The position numbers and the translations under genes are program-made. DNA of 64,000 nucleotides from Pseudomonas sp. FeN3W (lineage in GTDB: Bacteria; Pseudomonadota; Gammaproteobacteria; Pseudomonadales; Pseudomonadaceae): the NCBI GenBank assembly GCA_030263805.2, contig CP136011.1, forward strand, positions 62,001 through 126,000, in the 5' to 3' direction. This document shows, piece by piece, positions 1 through 8,317 of the stretch. The notes beneath the pieces were generated by a model. It searched no databases. It was not told the DNA's origin and saw nothing but the letters and a program-made list of their open reading frames with translations. The first letter of the stretch is position 1. Every line of letters begins with the position of its first letter.

Positions 1-1130
1 CGCTTTCCTTCTGTTTCGACCATGCGACGCTTTACAGAGTCGCCGACGGATAGGCGAAAGCCCAAGAAAGAAGCTTCATCCGACTTGGCGTGGGTGATTA
101 GTGTCTTCTCCTCCGACAGTTCCAGCTTTAGGTTCTCGGCGAGAAATTGCGTTGCCCTAGACTTGACCGCGCTGGCCAATTCCTTGCTACCAACAACACC
201 AATCATCCAGTCGTCCGCGTAGCGCACATAGTAGATGCGGCAAAAATCAGGGTCGTTGACCATGACCGTTGGTAGCAGTGAGGCCTTTCTCTCCAGTTCC
301 TTTACTGCTTCAGATTCCTTAGTGGCTTTCCCTTTCGATATCAGGTAATCCCTCTTTCTAATCAGGCTGCGCCATTCCGGATTCGCTTTCCTCTTCACTC
401 CCTTGTTGAGTTCTTTCTGAAGATCCATGACCCAGCAGTCGAACTCGTGCAGGTAAATGTTTGCGAGTATAGGGCTGATGATTCCACCCTGGGGCGTTCC
501 GAGCTTACTGGATGACAGCGAGCCATCTTCTTCTCGAATTCCCGCTCGCAGGAAAGACCAGACAAGGTTGATGAACCTCTCATCCTTGATGCGCTTACGG
601 AGCATCGTAATGAGGATATGATGGTCGATGTTGTCGAAGAAGCCTTTAATGTCCCCTTCGACTAACCAGGTCACCCCCTGCCATTTGGTGAACTCATTTA
701 TTGCCGTATGGCAACTCAGATGCGGTCTGAAGCCATGGCTGTGCTGTGAGAATGTTGGAGCCTCGCTCGTGTCGTAGATGCATTCGAGGATTTCTCGAAT
801 CATTTCTTGGACAATCTTGTCTCTCGGAGACGGTATACCCAGAGGCCTGGACTTCCCGTTTGCTTTAGGTATGAATTTCCTGCGAACAGGTTTCGGGGAG
901 TACGAACCATTTTTAATCGATTCGCACAGCGTGCCTATTGCTTCCAAAGAGATGTGATCAAGGGTGACTCCGTCGTCCCCGACAGTCATGTTCCCTGGTT
1001 TCGATTTGATCTGCTCGTAGGCCAGGACGGCCATTTGAGGTGAGCACACCAACCTGAAGATGTTGTCGTTAATCCACTCCGGATTCCGGTTCAACTTTCT
1101 CAGAGTTTCAAGCCTTTCAATGATTTTCAT
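1..1130 (-). CDS. ltrA: Group II intron reverse transcriptase/maturase (partial, C-terminus off window)
   Basis: An open frame of 376 codons runs from ATG at 1130 off the left edge without a stop. The first in-frame ATG after the upstream stop was chosen. The protein shows the ordered reverse-transcriptase blocks: a fingers region with RRKFIPKANGKSRPLGIP, the palm segment VEGDIKGFFDNIDHH, the LGTPQGGIISPILANIYL block, and the catalytic YADD at about residues 304-307. The maturase and any endonuclease domains would lie outside the window. It should bind the intron RNA, assist splicing and drive retrohoming. Its position inside the intron, downstream of the ribozyme 5' part, is the normal arrangement. 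Confidence 0.93.
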   Translation of the reverse strand, partial: MKIIERLETLRKLNRNPEWINDNIFRLVCSPQMAVLAYEQIKSKPGNMTVGDDGVTLDHISLEAIGTLCESIKNGSYSPKPVRRKFIPKANGKSRPLGIPSPRDKIVQEMIREILECIYDTSEAPTFSQHSHGFRPHLSCHTAINEFTKWQGVTWLVEGDIKGFFDNIDHHILITMLRKRIKDERFINLVWSFLRAGIREEDGSLSSSKLGTPQGGIISPILANIYLHEFDCWVMDLQKELNKGVKRKANPEWRSLIRKRDYLISKGKATKESEAVKELERKASLLPTVMVNDPDFCRIYYVRYADDWMIGVVGSKELASAVKSRATQFLAENLKLELSEEKTLITHAKSDEASFLGFRLSVGDSVKRRMVETEGK

Positions 1131-1234
1131 GAGCCATCCAACTCAACCATTTATAAGCTTGATAACACCCGCCTGTAACCCTTCTGAGTTCGACCCCTCA
1201 CGAAAGTCGTCCCCCCTTCCTATTACGGAAGTAA

Positions 1235-1319
1235 TGGTGCCTCGGGCCGGACTCGAACCGGCACGCTCGGAGAGCGGGGCATTTTAAGTGCCCTGTGTCT
1301 ACCATTTCACCACCGAGGC
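1235..1319 (-). tRNA. tRNA-Leu(UAA), intact, lying inside the group II intron
   Basis: A complete class II tRNA: acceptor GCCTCGG pairs with CCGAGGC, the anticodon stem GGGCA/TGCCC closes the loop CTTAAAA (anticodon TAA), the long variable arm is CGCTC-TCC-GAGCG, and the T-arm is GCCGG-TTCGAGT-CCGGC. CCA is encoded. It lies on the same strand as the intron, between the ribozyme 5' domains and the reverse transcriptase ORF, and has the same anticodon as the tRNA the intron interrupts. It could supply tRNA-Leu even when the host tRNA copy is split. Confidence 0.93.
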
Positions 1320-1753
1320 GTCACTCTACTACGGTTACTCCGTGACCATATCGCTTACGCAACTTAGGCCATCCCTGCGTTAACGACAGAACGTTGCACC
1401 GGACTTAGGTATCCCTTTCGTCATTTAGCCCCGCGCTGGGGTTGAGCCTTGGAAGGGGAACTACGGAAGGCCTTAAAATCTTACCTTCTGTCTCCAAGGA
1501 GTGGGGTTACAGCATCCTTTCCCCACCGATACGAGTAAATCGCTCTCTGACTAGGATTCGGGCAATACAGCTCTTACCATATCCGTTTTACCTGCCTCTC
1601 CGGGGAAGCGGATACTATCCCCTTTGAGACTTTTAACACCATGCTACAGTCCCTTACGGGGTTTCCCCCTCCGGTAAGGTGTTGGTTTACTCACTTTGTT
1701 CCCAGTGAGGACGTATGCCTACGTCGTCGTTCCGTCGCCATCTACAGGCGCAC

Positions 1754-1791
1754 TTTTAAGTCTCCAGCGTCTACCATTCCGCCACTCGGGC
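1754..1791 (-). tRNA. tRNA-Leu(UAA) 5' exon, interrupted by the group II intron
   Basis: These 38 nt form the 5' half of a tRNA-Leu: acceptor strand GCCCGAG, D-arm with GGTAGA, anticodon stem GGAGA and loop CTTAAAA (anticodon TAA). The intron starts immediately after loop position 38, so the 3' half should begin with a TCTCC-like strand at the far end of the intron, outside the window. The D-arm and loop are canonical. A strong promoter lies just upstream. Whether a functional tRNA forms depends on splicing. Confidence 0.85.
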
Positions 1792-1822
1792 AATCTTTGC
1801 GAATAACCGCTTCGATGGGCAT

Positions 1823-1850
1823 ATAATAACAATAGGACAAGAAATGTCAA
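1823..1850 (-). promoter_or_regulatory. Sigma70 promoter of the split tRNA-Leu
   Basis: On the minus strand a perfect -35 TTGACA (1850-1845) is followed after 16 bp by -10 TATTAT (1828-1823). The tRNA 5' end is about 30 bp further downstream. Transcripts from here would cover the exon, the intron and the internal tRNA. Confidence 0.8.
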
Positions 1851-1932
1851 TAGCATTCGATGAAATTAACTACTTGACTTGCAACAGGAAGATGACTATA
1901 AGGGGTTAAAATCCAAGCGGCAAGGTGTGTCC

Positions 1933-2952
1933 ATGATATGGGATCAAGTGATCCTTCAAAGCGGTTTTGAATACTGGTTGATGCAGCAACTAGTCAATCC
2001 CGACGTGGATGACATCCGGTTGCAAGTGGAGTCACTTTCAAATGAAAGCGATTTGCTCGCCGCCCCTTTGGAGCTGATGTCCCTTTCTGACTTGGTTGCA
2101 GATCCTATTCTGGGCCTGACCTCCAGGTATCCAGACATACATCTGGAAGCCAACGAACAAGCCCTCATTACACCTGCTACAGCGCTTTTAGGGCTGTGCT
2201 CCCGTCATGGCGTCAAACCCAGGGTTCATCACTGGCTCGGATGTAAAAATCTCGTATGGCAGCTCCTTCTGCTACCCAAGAGCACCTGGAATTTTCTAGG
2301 CATATCGCCTAAAGAAATCTCATGCGATGTCATCCGGGATCTGGATGATCAAGGCTTGCTGTGCGAGTCATACCATGAGCATTGGCATGAAGAACTGAAT
2401 GCATGCTGTGGAATATCACCGTTAAAGGACATGCCTGCCGATTGCGTTGAAATTGCTGACGATTATATACAAGAGAACCTTGCGCGCTTTACAAGCAACT
2501 CATTGATAGATATCCCACATTTAGAACTGGCGAAGTATGTCGAGGCAGCCGAGCTGACGCAGGGTGAGGCGGCGAGAAAGGTTTTCTTGCTGACGGCTGA
2601 GCACGGCATCCTCTCCAGCTCCGTCCTTTCTGACTTGGTTAACTATCAAATTGACTTATCTGAGCTTCCGATTCCACTGCCTGATGACGTACATATCGAA
2701 GCGTTTTGGCTTCAAAGCAAAAATATGGCAGAAGGGACGCAGCTCACGGCCTTGGCCTGTATTGCTATCAATGCTGCGCTTGTTTACCTCTGCCAGCAAC
2801 AGATACCCGATCTGTCTCTACTGAAACGGATTTCGCACCCATTCAGTAATTTGGCCTTGATCCAGCTATTGGGGGTTCGCCCAGATTGGCTTCAGTATGC
2901 CGATTATGACCAGAAATCGGCACTCATTCAGGATAAAATGCAACTTTATTGA
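1933..2952 (+). CDS. Hypothetical protein, 339 aa
   Basis: A soluble, Leu-rich, mostly helical protein with no family I recognise. I placed the start at the ATG of MIWDQV (1933), which has AAGGTG about 8 bases upstream; an in-frame TTG at 1879 has no such site. There is no signal peptide or membrane segment. It is the first gene of a rightward set of three that reads away from the tRNA/intron promoter. The stop is immediately followed by the promoter of the next gene, so the two are probably transcribed separately. It ends in KMQLY and lacks the tail motif shared by other genes here. Confidence 0.75.
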   Translation: MIWDQVILQSGFEYWLMQQLVNPDVDDIRLQVESLSNESDLLAAPLELMSLSDLVADPILGLTSRYPDIHLEANEQALITPATALLGLCSRHGVKPRVHHWLGCKNLVWQLLLLPKSTWNFLGISPKEISCDVIRDLDDQGLLCESYHEHWHEELNACCGISPLKDMPADCVEIADDYIQENLARFTSNSLIDIPHLELAKYVEAAELTQGEAARKVFLLTAEHGILSSSVLSDLVNYQIDLSELPIPLPDDVHIEAFWLQSKNMAEGTQLTALACIAINAALVYLCQQQIPDLSLLKRISHPFSNLALIQLLGVRPDWLQYADYDQKSALIQDKMQLY

Positions 2953-2977
2953 CACAAGCGTATAGGAATGATATACT
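2949..2977 (+). promoter_or_regulatory. Sigma70 promoter for the 3009-4327 gene pair
   Basis: TTGACA (2949-2954), a 17-bp spacer, then TATACT (2972-2977). It overlaps the last codons of the preceding gene. The ATG at 3009 follows about 30 bp later, with GAGG as ribosome binding site. Confidence 0.85.
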
Positions 2978-3008
2978 CTCAACTAGTTTATTACAGTCGA
3001 GGTCTATC

Positions 3009-3416
3009 ATGACAACGCCTCAAGCCATCGACCAAAAGCTCTTGGATTCGTTAGCTCAAAAACATCCCTTTTTCAGATCTTACCAATTCAACGAGTTTGG
3101 AGCACCTCATCTTAAGGGCGGATCTCCCGTTGATTTGGGGATGTATTTGCTTTTCATCCAGGAGCTTGAAAGGGACGCCAACTGCGTTAATCTCTCCAGC
3201 ATCTTGTCTGTTAGCGAGCTCACATGCAAAAATTGGATAACTAAGCTTCGCGAAGAATGTGTCTGTGATATCGATTGGCACAGTCAGTTGAGGGTTGGAC
3301 GTAGTTTCCAAGTAAAATCAACGGGCATATTCAGCATCGAACTTTATGAAGAGTTCAAGGAATACGTGAAGCTTGTCATCCATAACTGGCGAGCAGAGCA
3401 ATGCAGAACAATTTAA
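3009..3416 (+). CDS. Hypothetical protein, 135 aa, possible HTH
   Basis: Unrecognised small protein. The start at 3009 (MTTPQAIDQ) sits downstream of a clear promoter and a GAGG site; an upstream in-frame TTG lies inside the -35 box and is unlikely. Residues around NLSSILSVSELTCKNWITKL have the alternation of a helix-turn-helix, so a DNA-binding role is conceivable but unproven. Its 3' end overlaps the next gene by 16 bases, which suggests translational coupling with that tail-motif family member. Confidence 0.75.
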   Translation: MTTPQAIDQKLLDSLAQKHPFFRSYQFNEFGAPHLKGGSPVDLGMYLLFIQELERDANCVNLSSILSVSELTCKNWITKLREECVCDIDWHSQLRVGRSFQVKSTGIFSIELYEEFKEYVKLVIHNWRAEQCRTI

Positions 3417-4327
3417 ACAAAAACAATAGCTTACAGGATTTTTTTTATGAAGCACTTGAGAAAAAAAGCGTTGATCTGTGCTTGAACATCCTGTCAAGAA
3501 TGGTTGAGACTGCAATAATCAGCTCTAAAGGAGAAGATCTTTTAGGCAAGGGGAGGGTTTTCTCGAAAGCATTTGAGTTGATTTGCGATGACCTGACACA
3601 TGAAAGAGCCATATCTTTTGGTCAATCGTTTAGCAAATGGTTAAGCACGTTCAGTGATGACATGATAACGCCTTGGGCTAAAAATACGATCTACAAAATT
3701 TCTAAAAATCTTGCAGATCTGTTAGTTGATGAAAACCAGTCCGTTGAATATCATCAGGTTCTTACCTCTCTTGTCATTGAGAAAAGGCACCCTCAACTAG
3801 ACCGGCAGATCGGTCGAGCATTAGCGAAAGGGTATTATGAGAGCTGGAGCGATAGTCATCACCAAAACGATCAATGGTTGAATTTGATTGGTTGCATGAA
3901 GGAACACGGCGGGCAGTCTGTTCTGGATAATTTCGCAGAACAGACAGTGAAAAGCGCACTAGATTCTAACATTGGCGCTTGGCAGGATATTTTTCGAGTC
4001 TATTGCCCTGCTTCGCGCGAAATAGATGCCGAATTAGTCGAGAGTTTCAATTTGGCCAGAGATCGGGCTTTACCAGTCCCAGGAGAATCCATTTTTTCGT
4101 TGATGGCGGATGGAAACTGCAATAGATGGAGTTTTATCACGAAAATCCAAGAGCTGATCATGTCCAGCAGCGTTGACAGAAAGACGCTTGCCAAGCACGT
4201 AGATGGGAAGAAAGACGTAGATTTCATCACCCAAACGCTAAACTTGGACATTGGATATGTCTTTGGGATAAGCAACCTTATGCCAGCCGCGAAACGTGCC
4301 ATGGTTTCAGACGGGCTGGACATTTAG
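3401..4327 (+). CDS. Tail-motif helical family protein, 308 aa (ends SDGLDI)
   Basis: No known domain is recognised. The sequence is predicted all-helical and soluble, with no signal peptide. It ends in a basic stretch and a short tail (AAKRAMVSDGLDI) that matches the tails of eleven other proteins in this window. ATG 3401 overlaps the upstream gene and is preceded by a purine-rich GAGCAGAG. It forms a two-gene operon with the 135-aa gene. The family is defined here only by its C-terminus; the function is unknown. Confidence 0.8.
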   Translation: MQNNLNKNNSLQDFFYEALEKKSVDLCLNILSRMVETAIISSKGEDLLGKGRVFSKAFELICDDLTHERAISFGQSFSKWLSTFSDDMITPWAKNTIYKISKNLADLLVDENQSVEYHQVLTSLVIEKRHPQLDRQIGRALAKGYYESWSDSHHQNDQWLNLIGCMKEHGGQSVLDNFAEQTVKSALDSNIGAWQDIFRVYCPASREIDAELVESFNLARDRALPVPGESIFSLMADGNCNRWSFITKIQELIMSSSVDRKTLAKHVDGKKDVDFITQTLNLDIGYVFGISNLMPAAKRAMVSDGLDI

Positions 4328-4350
4328 CGAGTCGACTTTTCGCGTAGCGG

Positions 4351-4950
4351 CTATTTTTCCTTAATACCAATTGAGCAGGTCTTGAAAACACGACCTTCAG
4401 TGATGCTGTTGGTCAATTCTTCAAGAACCAAAACATCCCCTGGGAAGTAATCTAATGGCAGGGGAAGATCAATTAGGATCTCTTTTCCTTTCACAGCAGG
4501 CGTACGCATAAAGCTTGAATCAATTGATTCTACGTCCTGAATATCCTTGCCCTTGAACTGAGCCCTAACCAATGACATGGTATTGGTATAGGTATTGGCT
4601 TTCCAGGAAGTATGAAGGAAGCCATAACCGCTTCCATTGAACTCCTTGATTCCGATTTTAAGGCTTATATCACCCGTGCACTGTTTGTCGAACGTGAGCT
4701 TAAGGCCTCTCATCTGTCCGGAAAGCTGAATCAGGCCGACCATTGCACCGGATGATATGGGCTTGTAATCATAAGCTGGCTTTAAAAAATCAACACGAAG
4801 ATCCACCGTTTTGCTTTGACTCGGGAGTACCTGGATGAATCCCTCATAGGATTTTACGTCGGTTCTCTTGAGAAGAGGAGGGTTTGTTTGAGCGCTGGCA
4901 ATGAGTGACGTGGTAAGCGCGGCGATCAATAGAATTATTTTAGATTTCAT
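4351..4950 (-). CDS. Secreted/periplasmic hypothetical protein, 199 aa
   Basis: The N-terminus is a typical Sec signal peptide: two Lys, a hydrophobic core (IILLIAALTTSLI) and a probable cleavage after ASA near residue 20. The rest is beta-rich with two Cys (QCTGD and FKTCS) that could form a disulfide. I recognise no family. It is a single gene, convergent with the preceding tail-motif gene. An AAAGG lies about 12 bases before the ATG. Confidence 0.8.
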   Translation of the reverse strand: MKSKIILLIAALTTSLIASAQTNPPLLKRTDVKSYEGFIQVLPSQSKTVDLRVDFLKPAYDYKPISSGAMVGLIQLSGQMRGLKLTFDKQCTGDISLKIGIKEFNGSGYGFLHTSWKANTYTNTMSLVRAQFKGKDIQDVESIDSSFMRTPAVKGKEILIDLPLPLDYFPGDVLVLEELTNSITEGRVFKTCSIGIKEK

Positions 4951-5019
4951 AAACAGTAGTACCTTTCCGGTCAGGTTTGGGATATCGTATCATAAATAAA
5001 ACACTTATTGACAAATACC

Positions 5020-5343
5020 ATGACCGAAAGCAATCAGACCACCGCACCAGAGGATACAATCAGAATCTCGGCCCTGATAAAACAGCTGTCTGATTTGTGT
5101 TCAAAAAATGAAATCCCATTAATGATAGCCTTGCAGGACTTAACCAGTGATGGAAAAAAATGCATCAGGCTTGTCGCAGATGAATCTAATCCTGTCAGCC
5201 CGCAGATGAAACTCATCAAAACACTGATTCAACATTCGGATATTGACGGGTTTCTAAAAAGCCTGATGCTGGACGCAAAAAAGAATGGGCACAGAAGCAT
5301 AGTTCTCAGGGCGATGGGCATCCCTGAAGAACCGAAATCCTGA
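5020..5343 (+). CDS. Hypothetical protein, 107 aa
   Basis: Small soluble protein, unrecognised. The start was placed at ATG 5020 (MTESNQTT); an in-frame TTG at 5008 is four codons upstream. No good Shine-Dalgarno is visible, so the start is uncertain. The sequence resembles a compact alpha-helical protein (ISALIKQLSDLCSKNEIPLM). It is convergent with the next gene on the minus strand and divergent from the secreted protein gene. Confidence 0.65.
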   Translation: MTESNQTTAPEDTIRISALIKQLSDLCSKNEIPLMIALQDLTSDGKKCIRLVADESNPVSPQMKLIKTLIQHSDIDGFLKSLMLDAKKNGHRSIVLRAMGIPEEPKS

Positions 5344-5380
5344 CATTGCATCAGGTCTTCGGCGGGAATTTTAATGCTGC

Positions 5381-5755
5381 TTAAAGAACTAGAAAAGTGG
5401 CTGGCCCGTCGATGTAATCTATGACTTCCATATACCAAGTCTTGAGCATATCAGGAGAAGCTGGGTAGCCGTATTCAGTAGCGGACTCCAGAGCTTCCAA
5501 AGCGCGTTCTCCGACGAACTCTTTATCAATATTGAAAACGTTCATCCAGATTGGGTGCTCATGCCCTGTGATTCTGGCCTTCATGGACAGATGAAACATT
5601 CCGTCCTCATGTGAAATGAGAATGTTTTCGATATCCGTAATGAATCGATTTTCAATCGCGATTTCGAGATGAGATTTGGCCGGAGGAGGGCTGACCTCCC
5701 TTGTCCGCCCCTTGAGGCGACTATGGTTCGGATCAAATTTCAGTACGTTCATCAT
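5381..5755 (-). CDS. Hypothetical protein, 124 aa
   Basis: Unrecognised soluble protein. A basic N-terminal stretch (DPNHSRLKGRTREV) is followed by a mixed alpha/beta region and an acidic C-terminus (VIDYIDGPATFLVL). Two adjacent ATGs occur at the start and neither has a strong ribosome site. It reads away from the histidine-kinase gene; the 440-bp spacer between them holds two palindromes. Confidence 0.65.
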   Translation of the reverse strand: MMNVLKFDPNHSRLKGRTREVSPPPAKSHLEIAIENRFITDIENILISHEDGMFHLSMKARITGHEHPIWMNVFNIDKEFVGERALEALESATEYGYPASPDMLKTWYMEVIDYIDGPATFLVL

Positions 5756-5908
5756 AATAACTGCTTACTACATTAGATTCTGAGTTCTAAACGGCTTTAA
5801 TTTCTCGATCCACGGCGTGAAACATAGCCCAAAGTAGGTAGCTGCGGCAAGGAAATTTCGGGTTCCAGGTCTCAAAGGGCCGCGAAAATCACTGATTTCT
5901 CACTCTCT

Positions 5909-5924
5909 CTGTATACCTATACAG
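5909..5924. promoter_or_regulatory. 16-bp perfect palindrome upstream of the histidine kinase
   Basis: CTGTATA-CC-TATACAG is a perfect inverted repeat in the 440-bp non-coding stretch 5756-6196. It is of operator size. A second palindrome lies 28 bp further on. Apart from a TTGACA near 6080, I see nothing else in this spacer. Confidence 0.45.
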
Positions 5925-5951
5925 TCCAAGGACGTCCATGAGCCCAAAACG

Positions 5952-5968
5952 AATTCACATCGTGAATT
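5952..5968. promoter_or_regulatory. 17-bp palindrome upstream of the histidine kinase
   Basis: AATTCAC-ATC-GTGAATT, a perfect 7-3-7 inverted repeat and candidate operator, about 230 bp before the kinase start. Confidence 0.45.
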
Positions 5969-6196
5969 GTTGTCGTTACCTAGAATTGATTGCATGAATG
6001 GCCTTGAAAAAGCTCTGCACTGCCTTCATTTGATTATCAGGAAAATCTTTGCACGGACGTTTTAACGCGATGTGTCAATGTGTTGACATTTGCCGCTGGT
6101 CATAAATATCGCAGAGTCGCTCCACGTGCATTGAATGAAACTCAACAGCTGATAAAATTCACGCCTGAGCTTGACGCCAACTGATTGGAATTAGCC

Positions 6197-8257
6197 TTGT
6201 TTACTGAACCTAAAAAAAATGATAGCTGTGTCGGGAGCCTGAAAAGCAAAGTAGCCTTGGCGTGTGGAAGCTTTTCCATGCTTCCGATCATGGTGCTCAT
6301 TGGTTTTCAGCTGCTGAGCGGCCAGGATCTGGGCTCGACAATCAATTTGATTTTCATCGCAGCTTGTATTTCTACATCCGTTCTTAGCACCGTGACGGTT
6401 CAGAGCCTCTTGCGAAAGCAGGATCTCAAAATCGGGCAAGCCTTAACTGATTGTGCGACCAATCCGCTTAGCGAAATGCTTAAGAAGCAAATGCCAGGCG
6501 CTTATGCGTTGCTTGAAAAAAACAGGCTTAGCGATATCCGCATTTCTGAACTTGAGATCAAGCTGCACGAGGCCAGGCAAGAGGTAGAGGCCGGCGAAAG
6601 TCGTATGCAGAGAGCGCTGAAGCAGGCCAGGATTGACTCTGAGCGATCCAAGCTTGAAGTCATCTCAGGGCTTGGGCATGACCTCAAGCAGCCCCTGTAC
6701 GCGTCCAGCATGGCTCTTGCCAACATGCAGAGAAGCCAGGCGTACAAAGACAATCCATCACTCAAAGCTCACGCAAATCGCATTGAGGAAGGTCTCAGAC
6801 GCGCCTCGAATCACATTAATGAAATATCGCGGGTCAGTAATACTGGGAGCTTGTCCTCGGCGTTAACCATGGCTCCGATGGACATTTATAGAGAGGTTGA
6901 GTCGATTCATGCTCATCTCTCAGTGACTGCCTTTGCAAAAGGTTTGTACGCTGACTTCATTGTCGATAGCCATGTACCGAACATGGTCATATCTTCATCA
7001 AATGCCATACGTTACATGGTGCAAAACGTTTTTGATAACGCGATAAAGTTCACCAAGTCGGGCGGGGTTACGCTTCGGGTTTCGGTTGAAAAAATCATCT
7101 CAAGCAGCGAGTTTATGCTCGGGATCACCGTAACCGATACAGGGTCGGGTCTAAGCAGGGATCAGATTGATGCAATCGTTTCACGCTTTGATCATAGCGG
7201 TGGTGCCATCAGTTTAATGGGTGGTGGTAGCGGCCTGGGGCTTGATATTGCGATGACTTACCTGAAAGGGCTGGGTGGTGCACTCGATATCCAGAGTTCT
7301 GAGGATGGAACCTCAATCAAAGCTGTCATACCCGTAAAGAGAGCCAACCAGACTGTTGGGATAGAGCAAAGCGTTTGCGCCTCTATTCTAAATGCCATGC
7401 AGGTCAACTTCTTTGTTCTGGATGGACGTGAAAGCTTTAGATCCAGCATTGCAAGCCGCCTTGAAAATATGGGGGCGACCTGCTTTAAGTCAACCTCACT
7501 CAGCGAAATTGAAGATCAAATCAAGGCATCAGATAAGTCTCCTATTGTAATACTCCGTCGCACGCACTCTGAAGAGACTAAGGGCATTATCGGCAGTCTA
7601 AGCAAGATAAGAGATCTAGACCCGGCCCTTATTATTTCTATGGAGAAATCCACGGAGGACTTGGACTCCTATGTCGGCAGAAGCGATGATACTGCGGATG
7701 TTGTAGTCAATGCCGCAATCCAAATATCTCCTCTGCTTGAAATCGTTCGACAGCACATCGCGCCGTCTGAAAGTTCATTGCACGACATTTTTCTTGATCA
7801 ATCGATTTCACTGGAGCAGTCGACTCTCAAAGGCATGTCGATCCTGCTCATCGATGATGACCAAACCAATCTTGAGCATACGGCTGACTACTTAAGATCT
7901 TATGGTGCAAAAGTCGAGATAGGCCTTGGGCCTGATAAGGGCGTAATCCTGGCATGTAACAAGGCATATGATGTCATTTTCGTTGACATGAAGATGCCTG
8001 ACACCAATGGCATAGAAGCGGCCTTTATGATCCGTGGAGGTCTCCCTAATAAAGAAACCCCTATCTTTGCCTTTACCGCAGCGAGCCTAACGGAGAAAGA
8101 ATTGCTGGATATCAGCAATCTGGATATGAAGGTGCTTGATAAGTCAGACGCGATAAACTCTATCGTAATGCTCATTAAGACCGCTCACATGAAGAGTCAG
8201 TCTACCAAACTCACTGATGGGGAAAGGCCTGCGCGACGCTTAAGAAGCGTTCGCTGA
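6197..8257 (+). CDS. Orphan hybrid sensor histidine kinase / response regulator
   Basis: Domains in order: two N-terminal membrane helices (about residues 20-75), a coiled coil, a HisKA phospho-acceptor box GHDLKQPL (His about 161), and an HATPase with N box (VQNVFDNAIKFTKSGG), G1 (DTGSGL) and G2 (GGGSGLGLDI). A degenerate receiver-like middle region follows, then a C-terminal receiver with acidic pair (LLIDDDQ), phospho-acceptor VDMKMP (Asp about 597), FTAAS and LDKSD. No partner regulator is adjacent. The start is probably TTG 6197, with TGGAA six bases upstream; TTG 6185 is an alternative. It should autophosphorylate at the membrane and relay to its own receiver, but the input signal is unknown. 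Confidence 0.92.
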   Translation: MFTEPKKNDSCVGSLKSKVALACGSFSMLPIMVLIGFQLLSGQDLGSTINLIFIAACISTSVLSTVTVQSLLRKQDLKIGQALTDCATNPLSEMLKKQMPGAYALLEKNRLSDIRISELEIKLHEARQEVEAGESRMQRALKQARIDSERSKLEVISGLGHDLKQPLYASSMALANMQRSQAYKDNPSLKAHANRIEEGLRRASNHINEISRVSNTGSLSSALTMAPMDIYREVESIHAHLSVTAFAKGLYADFIVDSHVPNMVISSSNAIRYMVQNVFDNAIKFTKSGGVTLRVSVEKIISSSEFMLGITVTDTGSGLSRDQIDAIVSRFDHSGGAISLMGGGSGLGLDIAMTYLKGLGGALDIQSSEDGTSIKAVIPVKRANQTVGIEQSVCASILNAMQVNFFVLDGRESFRSSIASRLENMGATCFKSTSLSEIEDQIKASDKSPIVILRRTHSEETKGIIGSLSKIRDLDPALIISMEKSTEDLDSYVGRSDDTADVVVNAAIQISPLLEIVRQHIAPSESSLHDIFLDQSISLEQSTLKGMSILLIDDDQTNLEHTADYLRSYGAKVEIGLGPDKGVILACNKAYDVIFVDMKMPDTNGIEAAFMIRGGLPNKETPIFAFTAASLTEKELLDISNLDMKVLDKSDAINSIVMLIKTAHMKSQSTKLTDGERPARRLRSVR

Positions 8258-8290
8258 CTCGCTTTAGGCTTGCCCTAGGCATATAGTGAA

Positions 8291-8316
8291 AAAGCCCCTG
8301 TAAGGGGCTTTCAGGG
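8291..8316. terminator. Bidirectional intrinsic terminator
   Basis: AAAGCCCC (8291-8298) pairs with GGGGCTTT (8304-8311), flanked by A-rich and T-rich sequence. It sits between the converging histidine-kinase gene and the minus-strand gene ending at 8318, and can serve both. Confidence 0.85.
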
Positions 8317-8317
8317 C

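Larger units (their letters stand above)
1..1753 (-). mobile_element. Group II intron (5' part with RT ORF), truncated by window edge
   Basis: The intron begins with the group II 5' consensus GTGCG at 1753 (minus strand), directly after the anticodon loop of a tRNA-Leu. Its presumed domain I contains EBS1 TTTTAA (minus 1478-1473), which pairs perfectly with IBS1 TTAAAA (1759-1754), and EBS2 AAGTCTC (1632-1626), which pairs with the IBS2 segment GAGACTT just upstream. Many stem-loops fill 1325-1753. An intact tRNA-Leu (1235-1319) and a reverse transcriptase ORF follow where domain IV is expected. Domains V and VI and the 3' exon lie beyond base 1. The two exact guide/target pairings are the main support for the boundary and the class. 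Confidence 0.88.

Noticed and set aside
1321..1753. Group I intron in tRNA-Leu(UAA), as in cyanobacteria
   Set aside because: The GTGCG start, exact EBS/IBS pairings and a downstream reverse transcriptase identify a group II intron.
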